A stretch of DNA of 64,000 bases from F23-D06 sp045132055 (GCA_045132055.1 JBGURP010000027.1:1-64000), one strand, 5' to 3'; positions 26,761 to 34,518 are shown, counted from the stretch's first letter. The notes: a model not told the origin generated them from the letters alone. Program-made: numbers and translations.

Positions 26761-27232
26761 ACTTTGTGTCCTTTGTGCTCTTTGTGTCCTTTGTGTTTAG
26801 AATCTCTCCCAACAAGTCCAGCTCCCGGAGCTGTTGCATCACGAACTCGCGTTCGCCGATGTGCGGGTGGGGGAGCGTGAGCCGCTCATCTTGGTACGTG
26901 ATGTGGTCGTAGTCCAGGATGTCGATGTCGATGGTGCGGTTATGATACACGGGCACGCCGTCTTCGTAGTGTGTCTTTACCATCCTTCCAAGCCGACGTT
27001 CAATCTCTTGCAGCACATCCAACAGTTCCAACGGCTGCTGTTCGGTGAGTATGACGATGATCTGGTTCAGGAATGGAGGTGCTTCAAAGCCCCAGGCCTC
27101 GGTTTCCGCCAGCTTGGAGGCCCGCACAATCACTCCTGCGTGTGTATCCACCAGCCGGCGCGCTTGTGCCAGATATGCAGCGCGGTCGCCGAGATTGCTG
27201 CCAAGCCCTATGATCACCTGTCGTTTATTCAT
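26747..27232 (-). CDS. folK: 2-amino-4-hydroxy-6-hydroxymethyldihydropteridine pyrophosphokinase
   Basis: A 161-residue HPPK of folate synthesis. Recognisable are IIGLGSNLGDRAAYL at the start, ETEAWGFEAPPFLNQ, and the signature RTIDIDILDYD followed by LPHPHIGEREFVM. It transfers pyrophosphate from ATP to the pterin alcohol. The C-terminal about 14 residues are encoded by the tandem CACAAAG repeat and are unlike the family. The frame is open to 27271, but a -7 box at 27238-27245 places the transcript start almost at the ATG of 27232, so the mRNA may be nearly leaderless. Confidence 0.94.
   Translation of the reverse strand: MNKRQVIIGLGSNLGDRAAYLAQARRLVDTHAGVIVRASKLAETEAWGFEAPPFLNQIIVILTEQQPLELLDVLQEIERRLGRMVKTHYEDGVPVYHNRTIDIDILDYDHITYQDERLTLPHPHIGEREFVMQQLRELDLLGEILNTKDTKSTKDTKYDSI
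26762..26799 (-). repeat. Tandem CACAAAG-type short repeat at the folK 3' end
   Basis: Roughly 11-base units with core CACAAAG (plus strand CTTTGTG) occur about four times. On the minus strand they are translated as the FolK tail NTKDTKSTKDTK. Such simple repeats usually lie between genes. Confidence 0.65.
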
Positions 27233-27237
27233 CGCCG

Positions 27238-27245
27238 CAAAGATA
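27238..27245 (-). promoter_or_regulatory. Bacteroidota -7 promoter box of folK
   Basis: TATCTTTG on the minus strand, only 5 bases before the folK ATG, which would leave little or no 5' leader. Confidence 0.45.
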
Positions 27246-27250
27246 AAAAA

Positions 27251-27274
27251 AAGATGCTTTTTAAAAAGCATCTT
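27251..27274. terminator. Perfect 24-bp palindrome, likely terminator
   Basis: AAGATGCTTTTT followed by its exact complement AAAAAGCATCTT, just after the stop of the small ORF at 27281-27430 and upstream of folK. Confidence 0.6.
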
Positions 27275-27280
27275 CTGTTT

Positions 27281-27430
27281 CTAATTGTTGATGAGTAAAA
27301 TCTGCTTGCCGTAACCGCTTGAAATCACTTCCAATGACCTGGAATAGTTCAAAATGTTGTTGATGATGCGGCGTGATGGCCTTTCTTTTTTCACAGATTT
27401 CCTCTCTAAAGTAGTAGAGGTCTTCTCCAT
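27281..27430 (-). CDS. Small basic protein of 49 residues, unknown
   Basis: A 49-codon frame starting MEKTSTTLERKSVKKERPSR and continuing RIINNILNYSRSLEVI before ending in ILLINN. The pattern basic start, P-S-R-R, then I-x-x-I-L-x-Y-S-x-x-L-E-V resembles short uncharacterised proteins of Bacteroidales that I recall without a function. The frame has an ATG start and a palindromic terminator 7 bases past its stop. There is no signal peptide or membrane segment. The evidence is indirect, so confidence is moderate. Confidence 0.6.
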   Translation of the reverse strand: MEKTSTTLERKSVKKERPSRRIINNILNYSRSLEVISSGYGKQILLINN

Positions 27431-27552
27431 GGGCTGGTATTTACGTTAATAATTGAAAGAACAATATGTAAACGCTACCAGTGGCGAAATATTATACATC
27501 GTTGCATTTTTCTATCTCTTTTTCTGAGAAAGAATCTAACAATCACCCGTAA

Positions 27553-27921
27553 CTATTTCTTAAACAGGAAGTAAACGGCCAAAATCAAAAGAGCAAAACC
27601 GATCAGATGGTTTATCCGCAAGGGCTCGTTCTTAAAGAAAATCAGCATGAATACAGTGAATACCGTAAGGGAAACCGCCTCCTGAATCACTTTTAGCTGC
27701 CACAGGTTGAATGGACCGCCGTTTTCGATAAATCCGATACGGTTGGCGGGCACCTGGCAGCAATACTCAAACAGGGCAATGCCCCAGCTGAACAGGATTA
27801 CCAAGGGCAACGTGAGCTTCGAAAACCATGGGACACTTTGCAGTTTCAGATGACTGTACCACGCCAAAGTCATGAACACATTGGAACAAAGTAATAATCC
27901 AATACTATATAAACCTCTCAT
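27553..27921 (-). CDS. DUF486 (DMT-superfamily) membrane protein
   Basis: A 122-residue protein with four hydrophobic segments. Family landmarks are MTLAWYSHLK, FSWGIALFEYCCQVPANRIG and FNLWQLKVIQEAVSLTVF, with the last segment ending FALLILAVYFLF. DUF486 proteins are half-size relatives of drug/metabolite transporters; the substrate is unknown. It stands alone with a -7 box at 27979-27986. Confidence 0.9.
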   Translation of the reverse strand: MRGLYSIGLLLCSNVFMTLAWYSHLKLQSVPWFSKLTLPLVILFSWGIALFEYCCQVPANRIGFIENGGPFNLWQLKVIQEAVSLTVFTVFMLIFFKNEPLRINHLIGFALLILAVYFLFKK

Positions 27922-27978
27922 AATCTATACAATATAATAAATGCTAATAGGGTAGTGGTGCTTGTTTTAAAGCGGCTG

Positions 27979-27986
27979 CAAAAATA
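27979..27986 (-). promoter_or_regulatory. Bacteroidota -7 promoter box
   Basis: TATTTTTG on the minus strand, 57 bases upstream of the DUF486 gene. Confidence 0.5.
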
Positions 27987-28145
27987 GAAAAGATATCCAT
28001 AACCCCATATCGTCCTGAGAATCGAATATTTCAGTTCAATTCTATATCCGGTCAAGAAAATTCAAATTCTTAAATTTCGGATGGGGAAGTGTCAGAAGAA
28101 TCAAAATATAGCAAAGCACGAAATCGTCACCAATAATAATTCCTC

Positions 28146-28186
28146 TTCTATTTTAGAAGGGGTGCCCATAGGACGGGGTAGTAATA
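28146..28186 (-). repeat. Dispersed 41-bp hairpin repeat, copy B
   Basis: Reverse complement matches 22568-22608 at 35 of 41 positions. The conserved part includes ACCCCTTCTA and its TAGAA partner. Confidence 0.65.
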
Positions 28187-28213
28187 CAAAAAGCAGCATA
28201 TAACAATTGTAAA

Positions 28214-28300
28214 AACAATGTATCTACAAAAGTAACAATTGATGATCGCATTTCTTTACATAACTAAACTATGCGATAACAATGTGTTTACAACGGTAAC
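28214..28300. repeat. Pair of 23-bp direct repeats around an inverted repeat
   Basis: Copies at 28214-28236 and 28278-28300 share AACAATGT, TACAA and GTAAC (19 of 23 identical, period 64). Between them ATCGCAT (28244-28250) and ATGCGAT (28271-28277) form an inverted repeat. Confidence 0.55.
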
Positions 28301-28622
28301 GCGTTATGTTTTTTCCTCATGCAATAAAAATTTAAACAAGCTCCCAAAATTTGAGATTACTAGTCCCTGGACCACTGATACGCACAATTGTATTCAAAAT
28401 GAGTATATATGATAATTTAATATCTATATCTTATTGATTCCCAATGTAATTGTATTGATGATATAAACTATTAATTCATATGTCGTGTGATTTTAACTAA
28501 CAATCCTTAAATACATTTAATTATTTATATAAATAATTTAATTTCAACTAATTATATGTATTATCTAAAGTGTAAAAATCAGTATTTATCAACATTCTCG
28601 TTGGACCAATGTTTCAGTTTTG

Positions 28623-28630
28623 TATTTTTG
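28623..28630 (+). promoter_or_regulatory. Bacteroidota -7 promoter box
   Basis: TATTTTTG, 76 bases upstream of the XRE regulator ATG. Confidence 0.5.
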
Positions 28631-28706
28631 CCAACTGTAAAATTATGTGTTAGCATCGTGGGGGAGTTTTTATTTTAGAATTGGGTTTATAATTTAATTT
28701 TATAAT

Positions 28707-29336
28707 ATGGTTGACAGAATTAAACAAGTAATGGAGTATGAACAAATGTCACCGACGGCATTTGCTGACAAAATTAACATCAACAGATCGAGTTTGACAC
28801 ACATCTTTACGGGACGTAATCAGCCGAGTCTGGATGTTGCCAAAAAGATACTAACTGCTTTTCCCGAAATCAGTACGGAATGGTTAATCATGGGTATGGG
28901 CAATATGATACAGGAAGTGCCTGCTCAATCGGATTCAGCACCTTCTGTAAAAACGGTAGATAATATGCAGCAGACGGATCTGTTTTCCGGTACTGAAGAT
29001 GGTATTATGGACCAAGCGGGAACGGAAATGGCTGAAACTGAACCAATTATTGAGGAAGTGGCTGTTGTAGAACAGGAACCGGCAGCACCGGAAATATTGG
29101 TAAATGAGCCACAACAAGCTATTAATGAGCCTGTTAAAGAAGAAGCTGTTGTCAATGACGCTCCACCAACAGTTACGCCTGCACGACCTCGAGGTAGAGG
29201 CCGGGCTTCAGAATCGCATATTCCGGCCTCCGCACCGCGCCGCGACCGGATTTCCAATTCTCAGGGCGATAAAAAGCTGCTCAAAATCGTCTTTTTCTAC
29301 GAGGACAGAAGCTTTGAGGAGTATCGGCCGAGTTAA
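28707..29336 (+). CDS. XRE-type helix-turn-helix protein with acidic linker
   Basis: A 209-residue protein. Residues 1-65 form a Cro/CI-type helix-turn-helix (SPTAFADKININRSSLTHIFTGRNQPSLDVAKKIL). A long low-complexity acidic Glu/Pro/Val linker (about 70-155), an Arg/Pro-rich basic patch and a short conserved-looking C-terminal segment (KKLLKIVFFYEDRSFEEY) follow. It probably binds DNA and uses the tail for partner or ligand contact; the target is unknown. It has its own promoter and a bidirectional terminator shared with hbd. Confidence 0.85.
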   Translation: MVDRIKQVMEYEQMSPTAFADKININRSSLTHIFTGRNQPSLDVAKKILTAFPEISTEWLIMGMGNMIQEVPAQSDSAPSVKTVDNMQQTDLFSGTEDGIMDQAGTEMAETEPIIEEVAVVEQEPAAPEILVNEPQQAINEPVKEEAVVNDAPPTVTPARPRGRGRASESHIPASAPRRDRISNSQGDKKLLKIVFFYEDRSFEEYRPS

Positions 29337-29350
29337 TTGAGGCAAATAAA

Positions 29351-29376
29351 AAATGGCGACCAAACGGTCGCCATTT
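29351..29376. terminator. Bidirectional terminator
   Basis: AAATGGCGACC (29351-29361) and GGTCGCCATTT (29366-29376) form a perfect 11-bp stem with an AAAC loop between the convergent XRE gene and hbd. Confidence 0.85.
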
Positions 29377-29398
29377 CTCTTAATCGGAAAAACTGATT

Positions 29399-30235
29399 CT
29401 AGTACTTGTAGAATCCTTCGCCGGTTTTGCGTCCGAGCAGGCCGGCACGCACCATCTTGCGCAACAGCGGGTGCGGACGGTACTTCGGGTCGCCGAATTC
29501 GTTGTAGAGCACTTCCATGATGGCGAGGTTCACATCGTTGCCAATCAGGTCGGCCAAGGCAAGCGGGCCCATCGGATGGTTGGCGCCCAGCATCATGCAC
29601 TTGTCAATGTCCTCGGCGCTGGCAATGCCGTCGGCCAAAATGCCCACAGCCTCGTTAATCATCGGGATGAGGATGCGGTTCACCACGAAGCCAGGAGCCT
29701 CGTTCACGAGCACCGGCGTCTTGCCGATGGAAGTGGCCAAGTCCACAATCAACTTGCACACCTCGTCAGAGGTAACCTGACCCTTGATGACTTCCACCAA
29801 CGCCATTCTGTCGGCGGGATTGAAGAAGTGCATGCCGATGAATTGGCTGGGACGGCTCGTGCAGGCAGCAATCTCCGTGATGGACAACGAAGAAGAGTTG
29901 GTAGCGAAGATGGTCTCCGGCTTGCAGATCTTGTCGAGTTCGGTGAACACATCTTTCTTGAGCTGCATATCCTCCACAGCGGCCTCAATCACGAGGTCGG
30001 CATCGGCAAATGTAGCGTAATCCGTGGTAGTGGTGATGTTGGCGAGGATGGCGTCAACAGCCTCCTGCGTCAGCTTGCCCTTCTCCACGAGCTTGCCGTA
30101 ACCTTTGGCGAAAGAGCCCATGGCCTTGTCGAGGCTCTCCTGGGTTCTACTTTTCATAACGACCGGCATCTTGGCGGCGAAAGCCTTCACGATGCCCTTG
30201 GCCATAGTACCTGTTCCGATAACACAAATTTTCAT
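29399..30235 (-). CDS. hbd: 3-hydroxybutyryl-CoA dehydrogenase
   Basis: A 278-residue 3-hydroxyacyl-CoA dehydrogenase. The dinucleotide-binding start is VIGTGTMAKGIVKAFA. The catalytic region carries FATNSSSLSITEIA and GMHFFNPADRMALVEVIKG (His of the catalytic dyad). The C-terminal domain has APGFVVNRILIPMINEA. It interconverts acetoacetyl-CoA and 3-hydroxybutyryl-CoA with NAD(P)H. It follows crt by about 66 bases on the same strand; both feed the crotonyl-CoA step. The short size is that of the clostridial Hbd, not the multifunctional FadB. Confidence 0.93.
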   Translation of the reverse strand: MKICVIGTGTMAKGIVKAFAAKMPVVMKSRTQESLDKAMGSFAKGYGKLVEKGKLTQEAVDAILANITTTTDYATFADADLVIEAAVEDMQLKKDVFTELDKICKPETIFATNSSSLSITEIAACTSRPSQFIGMHFFNPADRMALVEVIKGQVTSDEVCKLIVDLATSIGKTPVLVNEAPGFVVNRILIPMINEAVGILADGIASAEDIDKCMMLGANHPMGPLALADLIGNDVNLAIMEVLYNEFGDPKYRPHPLLRKMVRAGLLGRKTGEGFYKY

Positions 30236-30301
30236 ATCTCGAAATTTTAGTTAATGTATATTGTTAAATTATGTAATCCGTTATCTCTAATCTCTAATCT
30301 C

Positions 30302-31078
30302 TCATCTATTCTTAAACTCCGGTTTGGCTTTGTTCAAGAACGCCGACATGCCCTCTTTCTGGTCCTGCGTGGCGAAGCATTTGCCGAACATCTTGTTCTC
30401 GTATGCGATGGCGTCATCAGCGGCAAGGTCGTACTCCTCGTTGATGCACTGCTTGGCGTAGCGGATGGCGATGGGGGCGTTGACCACGATGCGGTTGGCC
30501 AGGTTCATAGCCTCTTCCATCAGTTGCTCCGGCTCATAGATGGCGTTCACCAATCCGATGCGCAGCGCTTCGTCGGCACGGATGGCGCGGCCCGAGTAAA
30601 TCAGCTCCTTGGCCATGCCCATGCCCACCAGTTTAGCCAAACGGTAGGTGCCCGAGAAACCGGGGATGATGCCCAAGCCGACCTCCGGCTGTCCGAACTT
30701 GGCCTTGTTGGAGGCAATGCGGATATCGCAGGCCATGGCCAGCTCGCAGCCTCCACCGAGCGCAAAGCCATTCACAGCAGCAATTACCGGAATGGGCAGC
30801 GTTTCGATCTTGCGGAACACCTGTGCACCGAGTCGGCCGAACACTTCGCCCTCGGCTTCGTTCAGGTTGGCCATCTCGGAGATGTCGGCACCGGCCACAA
30901 ACGACTTCTCGCCGTCGCCCGTGATGATGAGCGCACGCACATCGTCACCGATATGGCTGACAAAATCGTCCAGCTCTTTCAAAATAGTTGAGTTGAGCGC
31001 ATTCAAAGACTTTGGCGCGGAAATAGCCAGCGTGCACACCGCACCCGTCATATTCATCTTAAGAAAATTGTATTCCAT
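30302..31078 (-). CDS. crt: Enoyl-CoA hydratase (crotonase)
   Basis: A 258-residue crotonase-fold enzyme. The oxyanion-hole region is VAGADISEMA. Both catalytic glutamates are present, one in NGFALGGGCELAMACD and the other in GQPEVGLGIIPGFSGT. It hydrates crotonyl-CoA or dehydrates 3-hydroxybutyryl-CoA in the butyrate route. It lies upstream of hbd and has a -7 box at 31106-31113. The crt-hbd spacer contains the TCTCTAA heptamer repeat. Confidence 0.93.
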   Translation of the reverse strand: MEYNFLKMNMTGAVCTLAISAPKSLNALNSTILKELDDFVSHIGDDVRALIITGDGEKSFVAGADISEMANLNEAEGEVFGRLGAQVFRKIETLPIPVIAAVNGFALGGGCELAMACDIRIASNKAKFGQPEVGLGIIPGFSGTYRLAKLVGMGMAKELIYSGRAIRADEALRIGLVNAIYEPEQLMEEAMNLANRIVVNAPIAIRYAKQCINEEYDLAADDAIAYENKMFGKCFATQDQKEGMSAFLNKAKPEFKNR

Positions 31079-31105
31079 AACTGAGTGATTTCAAAAAAAC
31101 GGTCG

Positions 31106-31113
31106 CAAAGATA
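31106..31113 (-). promoter_or_regulatory. Bacteroidota -7 promoter box of crt-hbd
   Basis: TATCTTTG on the minus strand, 27 bases upstream of the crt ATG. Confidence 0.55.
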
Positions 31114-31121
31114 CAAAAAAA

Positions 31122-31850
31122 TCAGTGCTGCTGTTGCACAAATTTGTCCAATTCAGTCTTGCTGCTCTCGAAAGTAAACACCGAATTCAGCATAAAATAA
31201 CTGTTCTGATCCACACAGTGGGAGTAGGCGTACTTGGCAAACTCCAGCTTGTCCTTGTCAAAGCTGAACAAACGGCAAACCTGCTCTATCTGATTTACTG
31301 TCATAAAATTTTTAAGCAGAACTTGTTTCGCCGCAGACAATTTGTCCTTGTCAAAATTCTTGCTTTGGATATAGGTCATTGCGGCCTGGAAATCCGCATT
31401 CTTCATAGGCATAGGAGCGCCAGGCTGGAATGCATTGCCAGAGTTGTGGTGGCCTTGCGGATGCGGCTGGAACTGTGGCTGTGGCATCATCCCGGGGTAA
31501 TTTACCACTGTTTCGTACCGCAGAAAGTCTCGTGTGGTGAATATTCCATACATGGATTGCCGGTTTTTAATTGTATATTGATGGTTCCCAGGATTTAACA
31601 CGACATTCTGTCCGATGCTGGTATGCACTTGGTTATTTAACTCAACACGCATATAGTACTTGCCTTCGGGTATCAGGTTCACTCTCATGGATTTCACTGG
31701 CTGCTCGTTCACCTGGACATCATCCAGAAACAACCAGAAAGCCTCACCCTCGGAGTAAACGGTCAGTGAAGTTTCAAGGCCTTGGGCTTGCAGGTTCATC
31801 AAACTGAAACAAAGGACTGCTAAAAAAATAGAAATCAGAATTTTACGCAT
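31122..31850 (-). CDS. Secreted DUF4476-domain protein
   Basis: A 242-residue protein with a signal peptide (about 1-22, ending NLQAQ) and an N-terminal beta region. A Pro/Gln/His-rich linker (about 118-145) follows, then a C-terminal DUF4476 domain of helices (FQAAMTYIQSKNFDKDKLSAA onward). DUF4476 is a Bacteroidota domain of unknown function in exported proteins. It is probably periplasmic or outer-membrane associated. A -7 box lies about 100 bases upstream. Confidence 0.85.
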   Translation of the reverse strand: MRKILISIFLAVLCFSLMNLQAQGLETSLTVYSEGEAFWLFLDDVQVNEQPVKSMRVNLIPEGKYYMRVELNNQVHTSIGQNVVLNPGNHQYTIKNRQSMYGIFTTRDFLRYETVVNYPGMMPQPQFQPHPQGHHNSGNAFQPGAPMPMKNADFQAAMTYIQSKNFDKDKLSAAKQVLLKNFMTVNQIEQVCRLFSFDKDKLEFAKYAYSHCVDQNSYFMLNSVFTFESSKTELDKFVQQQH

Positions 31851-31952
31851 AATTAATCTTTTTTTTGTGAATAATGGAGAAAAGTGGACGCTATACGATG
31901 ATACAAGATTAAAACCATATTTTTATTACCCGCATTTCTCATACAAAGTTTG

Positions 31953-31960
31953 CAAAAATA
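31953..31960 (-). promoter_or_regulatory. Bacteroidota -7 promoter box
   Basis: TATTTTTG on the minus strand, about 100 bases upstream of the DUF4476 gene. Confidence 0.4.
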
Positions 31961-32053
31961 CGTTTTTTTGGTAATTATCTAAAATCCATTATTATATTAT
32001 GCAGTTGCACAAACTGTTCCAACTCTGTAGTGTACTTTTTTGGCCCCTTTTTG

Positions 32054-32061
32054 TACTTTTG
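32054..32061 (+). promoter_or_regulatory. Bacteroidota -7 promoter box
   Basis: TACTTTTG, 23 bases upstream of the ATG at 32085. It fixes the start of the sigma-WG fusion by excluding the earlier TTG at 32040. Confidence 0.55.
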
Positions 32062-32084
32062 CGTCATCATCAAAAAGCGCAACG

Positions 32085-33437
32085 ATGCAGGCACAACATT
32101 TTTGGTCAAAAGTATATCAGCGGAACATCGGCAAGATGATCGGGGCATGCTACCGGTATGTGGGAGACCGCGCTGTGGCAGAGGATCTTGCGCACGAGGC
32201 TTTTCTCAAGGCCATTGAGAAATCGAAAAACTACCGTCATTTGGGCAGTTTTGAGGGGTGGTTAATGCGTGTGAATCTGAATAACACACTGGATTATATG
32301 CGTCGGCAACCGCAATTCCTGTCATTTGACAATATGGATGTGATGGGGGCACCCCAAGAGATAGAAGAGTCACATTATGACAATTTCAGCGAATCGGAAA
32401 TTCTGGATGCCATTGCCCAACTGCCTGACAAACACCGCATGGTATTCAACTTGCATGTCTTCGAGAACCAGAAACACACCGAGATTGCCGAGACATTGCA
32501 GATTGGGGTTCGCAGTTCCAAGCGTTATCTTGCAGAAGCAAGGGTTCGGTTGCAGCAGCTATTGAAAGACAAACAACAACATAAAAAATCCGGCATTATG
32601 ATTCTTCTATCTTTGATTTCATTACGGGGGCATGCCGTGGATCGTCTTTGCCGCGCCAAACTGAAGCATTTGACCATAGCGCCATCAGGGTCTTCGCCGC
32701 TGACTTCATTTCATTGGGCTATCGCGCCTAAACCATCCGCATGGCTGGCTTTATCCGCTGGTCAAGGACCTGCGGTTGCCGGAATTGCCGGAGTTGGCAT
32801 GGCCGCCGCCGTGGCTGGGTCTGTGGCTATATGGCAAGCCCAGCCCTCAGAGCCGATGTCCCCGCGCATTTCGGAATCTGCCGTTGACACGGTTGGGATA
32901 CAAATGATGCCGACTACACAAAATCCGGATACCATTGCGTGCGTAGAGACGATGTGTACATCGTCTCTACGAAAACACGATTCCGATATTTCTTCTGAAC
33001 AAAACATTTCGTCCACCGAACAACAACCCCAACGCCCAGCCCTGACAACGCCCGAAACACACCAGACCCTATATGCTGTGCCCAAATCCAATCATAGTCT
33101 TACGAAATTCTGGCGCAACGGTTATTGTGGTCTGCAAGACGAAAAAGGGAACATTATCGTGTATCCGAAATACACCGACATCGGACCGTTTGACGAGTAC
33201 AGAAGCGGCTGGGCAATGGTGGACCTGTTCGGATTCAAGGGCTTTATTGACACCCAAGGTCGTGAGGTTGTGCACCCACAATATGATGAAATCGGAGCAT
33301 TTGGATTCTATCAGGATGGAAGGGCATTAGTACGCAAGGGTTCATTCTACGGTTTCATAGACCTGACTGGCAAAGAAGTAGTTCCTGTCGTCTTACAAAA
33401 AAAATGGGATGGAAGAAGGATGGTTCTCCAACGGTAA
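32085..33437 (+). CDS. ECF sigma factor fused to a membrane segment and WG repeats
   Basis: A 450-residue fusion. Residues 1-165 are an ECF-type sigma-70 factor: region 2 has DLAHEAFLKAIEKSKNYR and GWLMRVNLNNTLDYMRR, and region 4 has LPDKHRMVFNLHVFENQKHTEIAE written in two halves. A Gly/Ala hydrophobic stretch at about 227-249 (AGIAGVGMAAAVAGSVAIW) looks like a transmembrane segment. A polar linker follows, then WG-type repeats from about 338 (NGYCGLQDEKGNIIVYPKY, FGFKGFIDTQGREVV, GSFYGFIDLTGKEVV). The linker includes a palindromic repeat in frame (32942-32971). The layout implies a membrane-tethered sigma factor with an outside sensor. The GIN-domain gene follows 83 bases downstream. Confidence 0.85.
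   Translation: MQAQHFWSKVYQRNIGKMIGACYRYVGDRAVAEDLAHEAFLKAIEKSKNYRHLGSFEGWLMRVNLNNTLDYMRRQPQFLSFDNMDVMGAPQEIEESHYDNFSESEILDAIAQLPDKHRMVFNLHVFENQKHTEIAETLQIGVRSSKRYLAEARVRLQQLLKDKQQHKKSGIMILLSLISLRGHAVDRLCRAKLKHLTIAPSGSSPLTSFHWAIAPKPSAWLALSAGQGPAVAGIAGVGMAAAVAGSVAIWQAQPSEPMSPRISESAVDTVGIQMMPTTQNPDTIACVETMCTSSLRKHDSDISSEQNISSTEQQPQRPALTTPETHQTLYAVPKSNHSLTKFWRNGYCGLQDEKGNIIVYPKYTDIGPFDEYRSGWAMVDLFGFKGFIDTQGREVVHPQYDEIGAFGFYQDGRALVRKGSFYGFIDLTGKEVVPVVLQKKWDGRRMVLQR
32942..32971. repeat. GTAGAGACG palindrome, copy 1 (inside a gene)
   Basis: CGTAGAGACGATGT, two bases, then the exact complement. It lies in frame in the linker of the sigma-WG fusion (about residues 286-296). Confidence 0.8.
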
Positions 33438-33520
33438 AATCAATACAAAAACATCCTACTCCGAATTCGAAGTGCTCAACATTAATGAAACAGTATCTTT
33501 AATTTTTCAATCCAATACCA

Positions 33521-34480
33521 ATGAAAAAAATAGCATTAACTTGTATTATCATCTTGTCAATCAGTGTTTTGCAGGCACAGTCAAACGACAATTCCGACGT
33601 GGATTTCACAGCCGTGGATATTGATTTACCGGGTAACATAATCATTTATCAAACCACTGGAGAAGTGTCGTGGGGCGTAAAGTCCAGCAACAGCAATTAT
33701 TTCAATGTACACATCCTAAGAAAAGTCGTAGATGGAAAACTTTTTCTATATATGGATGACTCTGCACCACAAGTGAAATTGGACCTACAGGTGGAGATAA
33801 AGCTTCCTGTTTTGAAAGAACTTTCTTTGCATGGCACATGCGATGTGCTTATTACCACTCGCGATGAGCCTCAATTGAGTGTCATGCATTATGGCTCCGG
33901 TGTTTGTAAAATTACAGCGCTGAGCATTGGAGAATTTTTGGAATTGCATAACAATGGCACTGGAAATATTAAGACTTTGGAACGGATTAACATGCAAACA
34001 GGTGAAAACATCCCCTCCGGCACCCCAATAATCAACACCAAATCCCTGCTCATTCACAATTCGGGTACTGGAAACATCTCACTTGAAAGTTGTTCGGCCA
34101 ATTCTGTGGTGATAAACAATCAGGGAACGGGTGATGTGTTTGCAAACATGCTGAACACCGAAACCGAAGCCATGACATTGCAAAACAAGGGCACTGGCGA
34201 ACTCAATCTTCTCAACCTGAATGTAAAACAGTTAGGGCTAAAAAATACAGGAACGGGCGATGTACATCTAAACGGGGAAGCAGAATCTTTACGGCTGTTT
34301 TGTAATGGGATTGGAGACATAAAAGCTCAATCGTTAGTTGTTAAGACAGCACACATCACGAATAGCGGAACAGGCTATATCCAAGCCAATGTTACAGACA
34401 TTGCGTACATTTTCAACGATTGTAAAGCAAAGAATTTTCTTATTATTGGAGGTGGCAAGGTGGTAAGAGAGTGTTTTTGA
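33521..34480 (+). CDS. GIN-domain putative adhesin (DUF2807-like)
   Basis: A 319-residue exported protein with a signal peptide (about 1-20, ending VLQAQ). A head beta region is followed by a long parallel beta-helix of short turns each bearing N-x-G-T-G-x-I/V/L (NNGTGNI, NSGTGNI, NQGTGDV, NKGTGEL, NTGTGDV, NSGTGYI). This is the auto-transporter-adhesin head GIN domain pattern, common in Bacteroidota. It is probably periplasmic or surface-exposed. It lies directly after the sigma-WG fusion on the same strand and may be a member of its regulon; that is inference. Confidence 0.88.
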   Translation: MKKIALTCIIILSISVLQAQSNDNSDVDFTAVDIDLPGNIIIYQTTGEVSWGVKSSNSNYFNVHILRKVVDGKLFLYMDDSAPQVKLDLQVEIKLPVLKELSLHGTCDVLITTRDEPQLSVMHYGSGVCKITALSIGEFLELHNNGTGNIKTLERINMQTGENIPSGTPIINTKSLLIHNSGTGNISLESCSANSVVINNQGTGDVFANMLNTETEAMTLQNKGTGELNLLNLNVKQLGLKNTGTGDVHLNGEAESLRLFCNGIGDIKAQSLVVKTAHITNSGTGYIQANVTDIAYIFNDCKAKNFLIIGGGKVVRECF

Positions 34481-34510
34481 AAAAATTGAAGTGTGCACAC
34501 TTTTTTTTTG

Positions 34511-34518
34511 TATCTTTG
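34511..34518 (+). promoter_or_regulatory. Bacteroidota -7 promoter box
   Basis: TATCTTTG, 55 bases upstream of the CoA-transferase subunit B gene; likely the promoter of the bcd-etf run. Confidence 0.55.

Larger units (their letters stand above)
27987..28622. other. AT-rich gene-free stretch between divergent genes
   Basis: No coding frame of note. It holds copy B of the 41-bp repeat and a pair of 23-bp direct repeats around an ATCGCAT/ATGCGAT inverted repeat. From about 28380 onward it is very AT-rich. It could be a regulatory region, a scar of a lost element or a replication/segregation site; nothing decides between these. Confidence 0.5.

Noticed and set aside
33409..33624. Alternative reading frame after an A8 tract at the 3' end of the sigma-WG gene
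   Set aside because: A slip there would extend the protein into the start of the GIN gene, and the extra sequence does not continue the WG pattern. Normal termination at 33437 is simpler.
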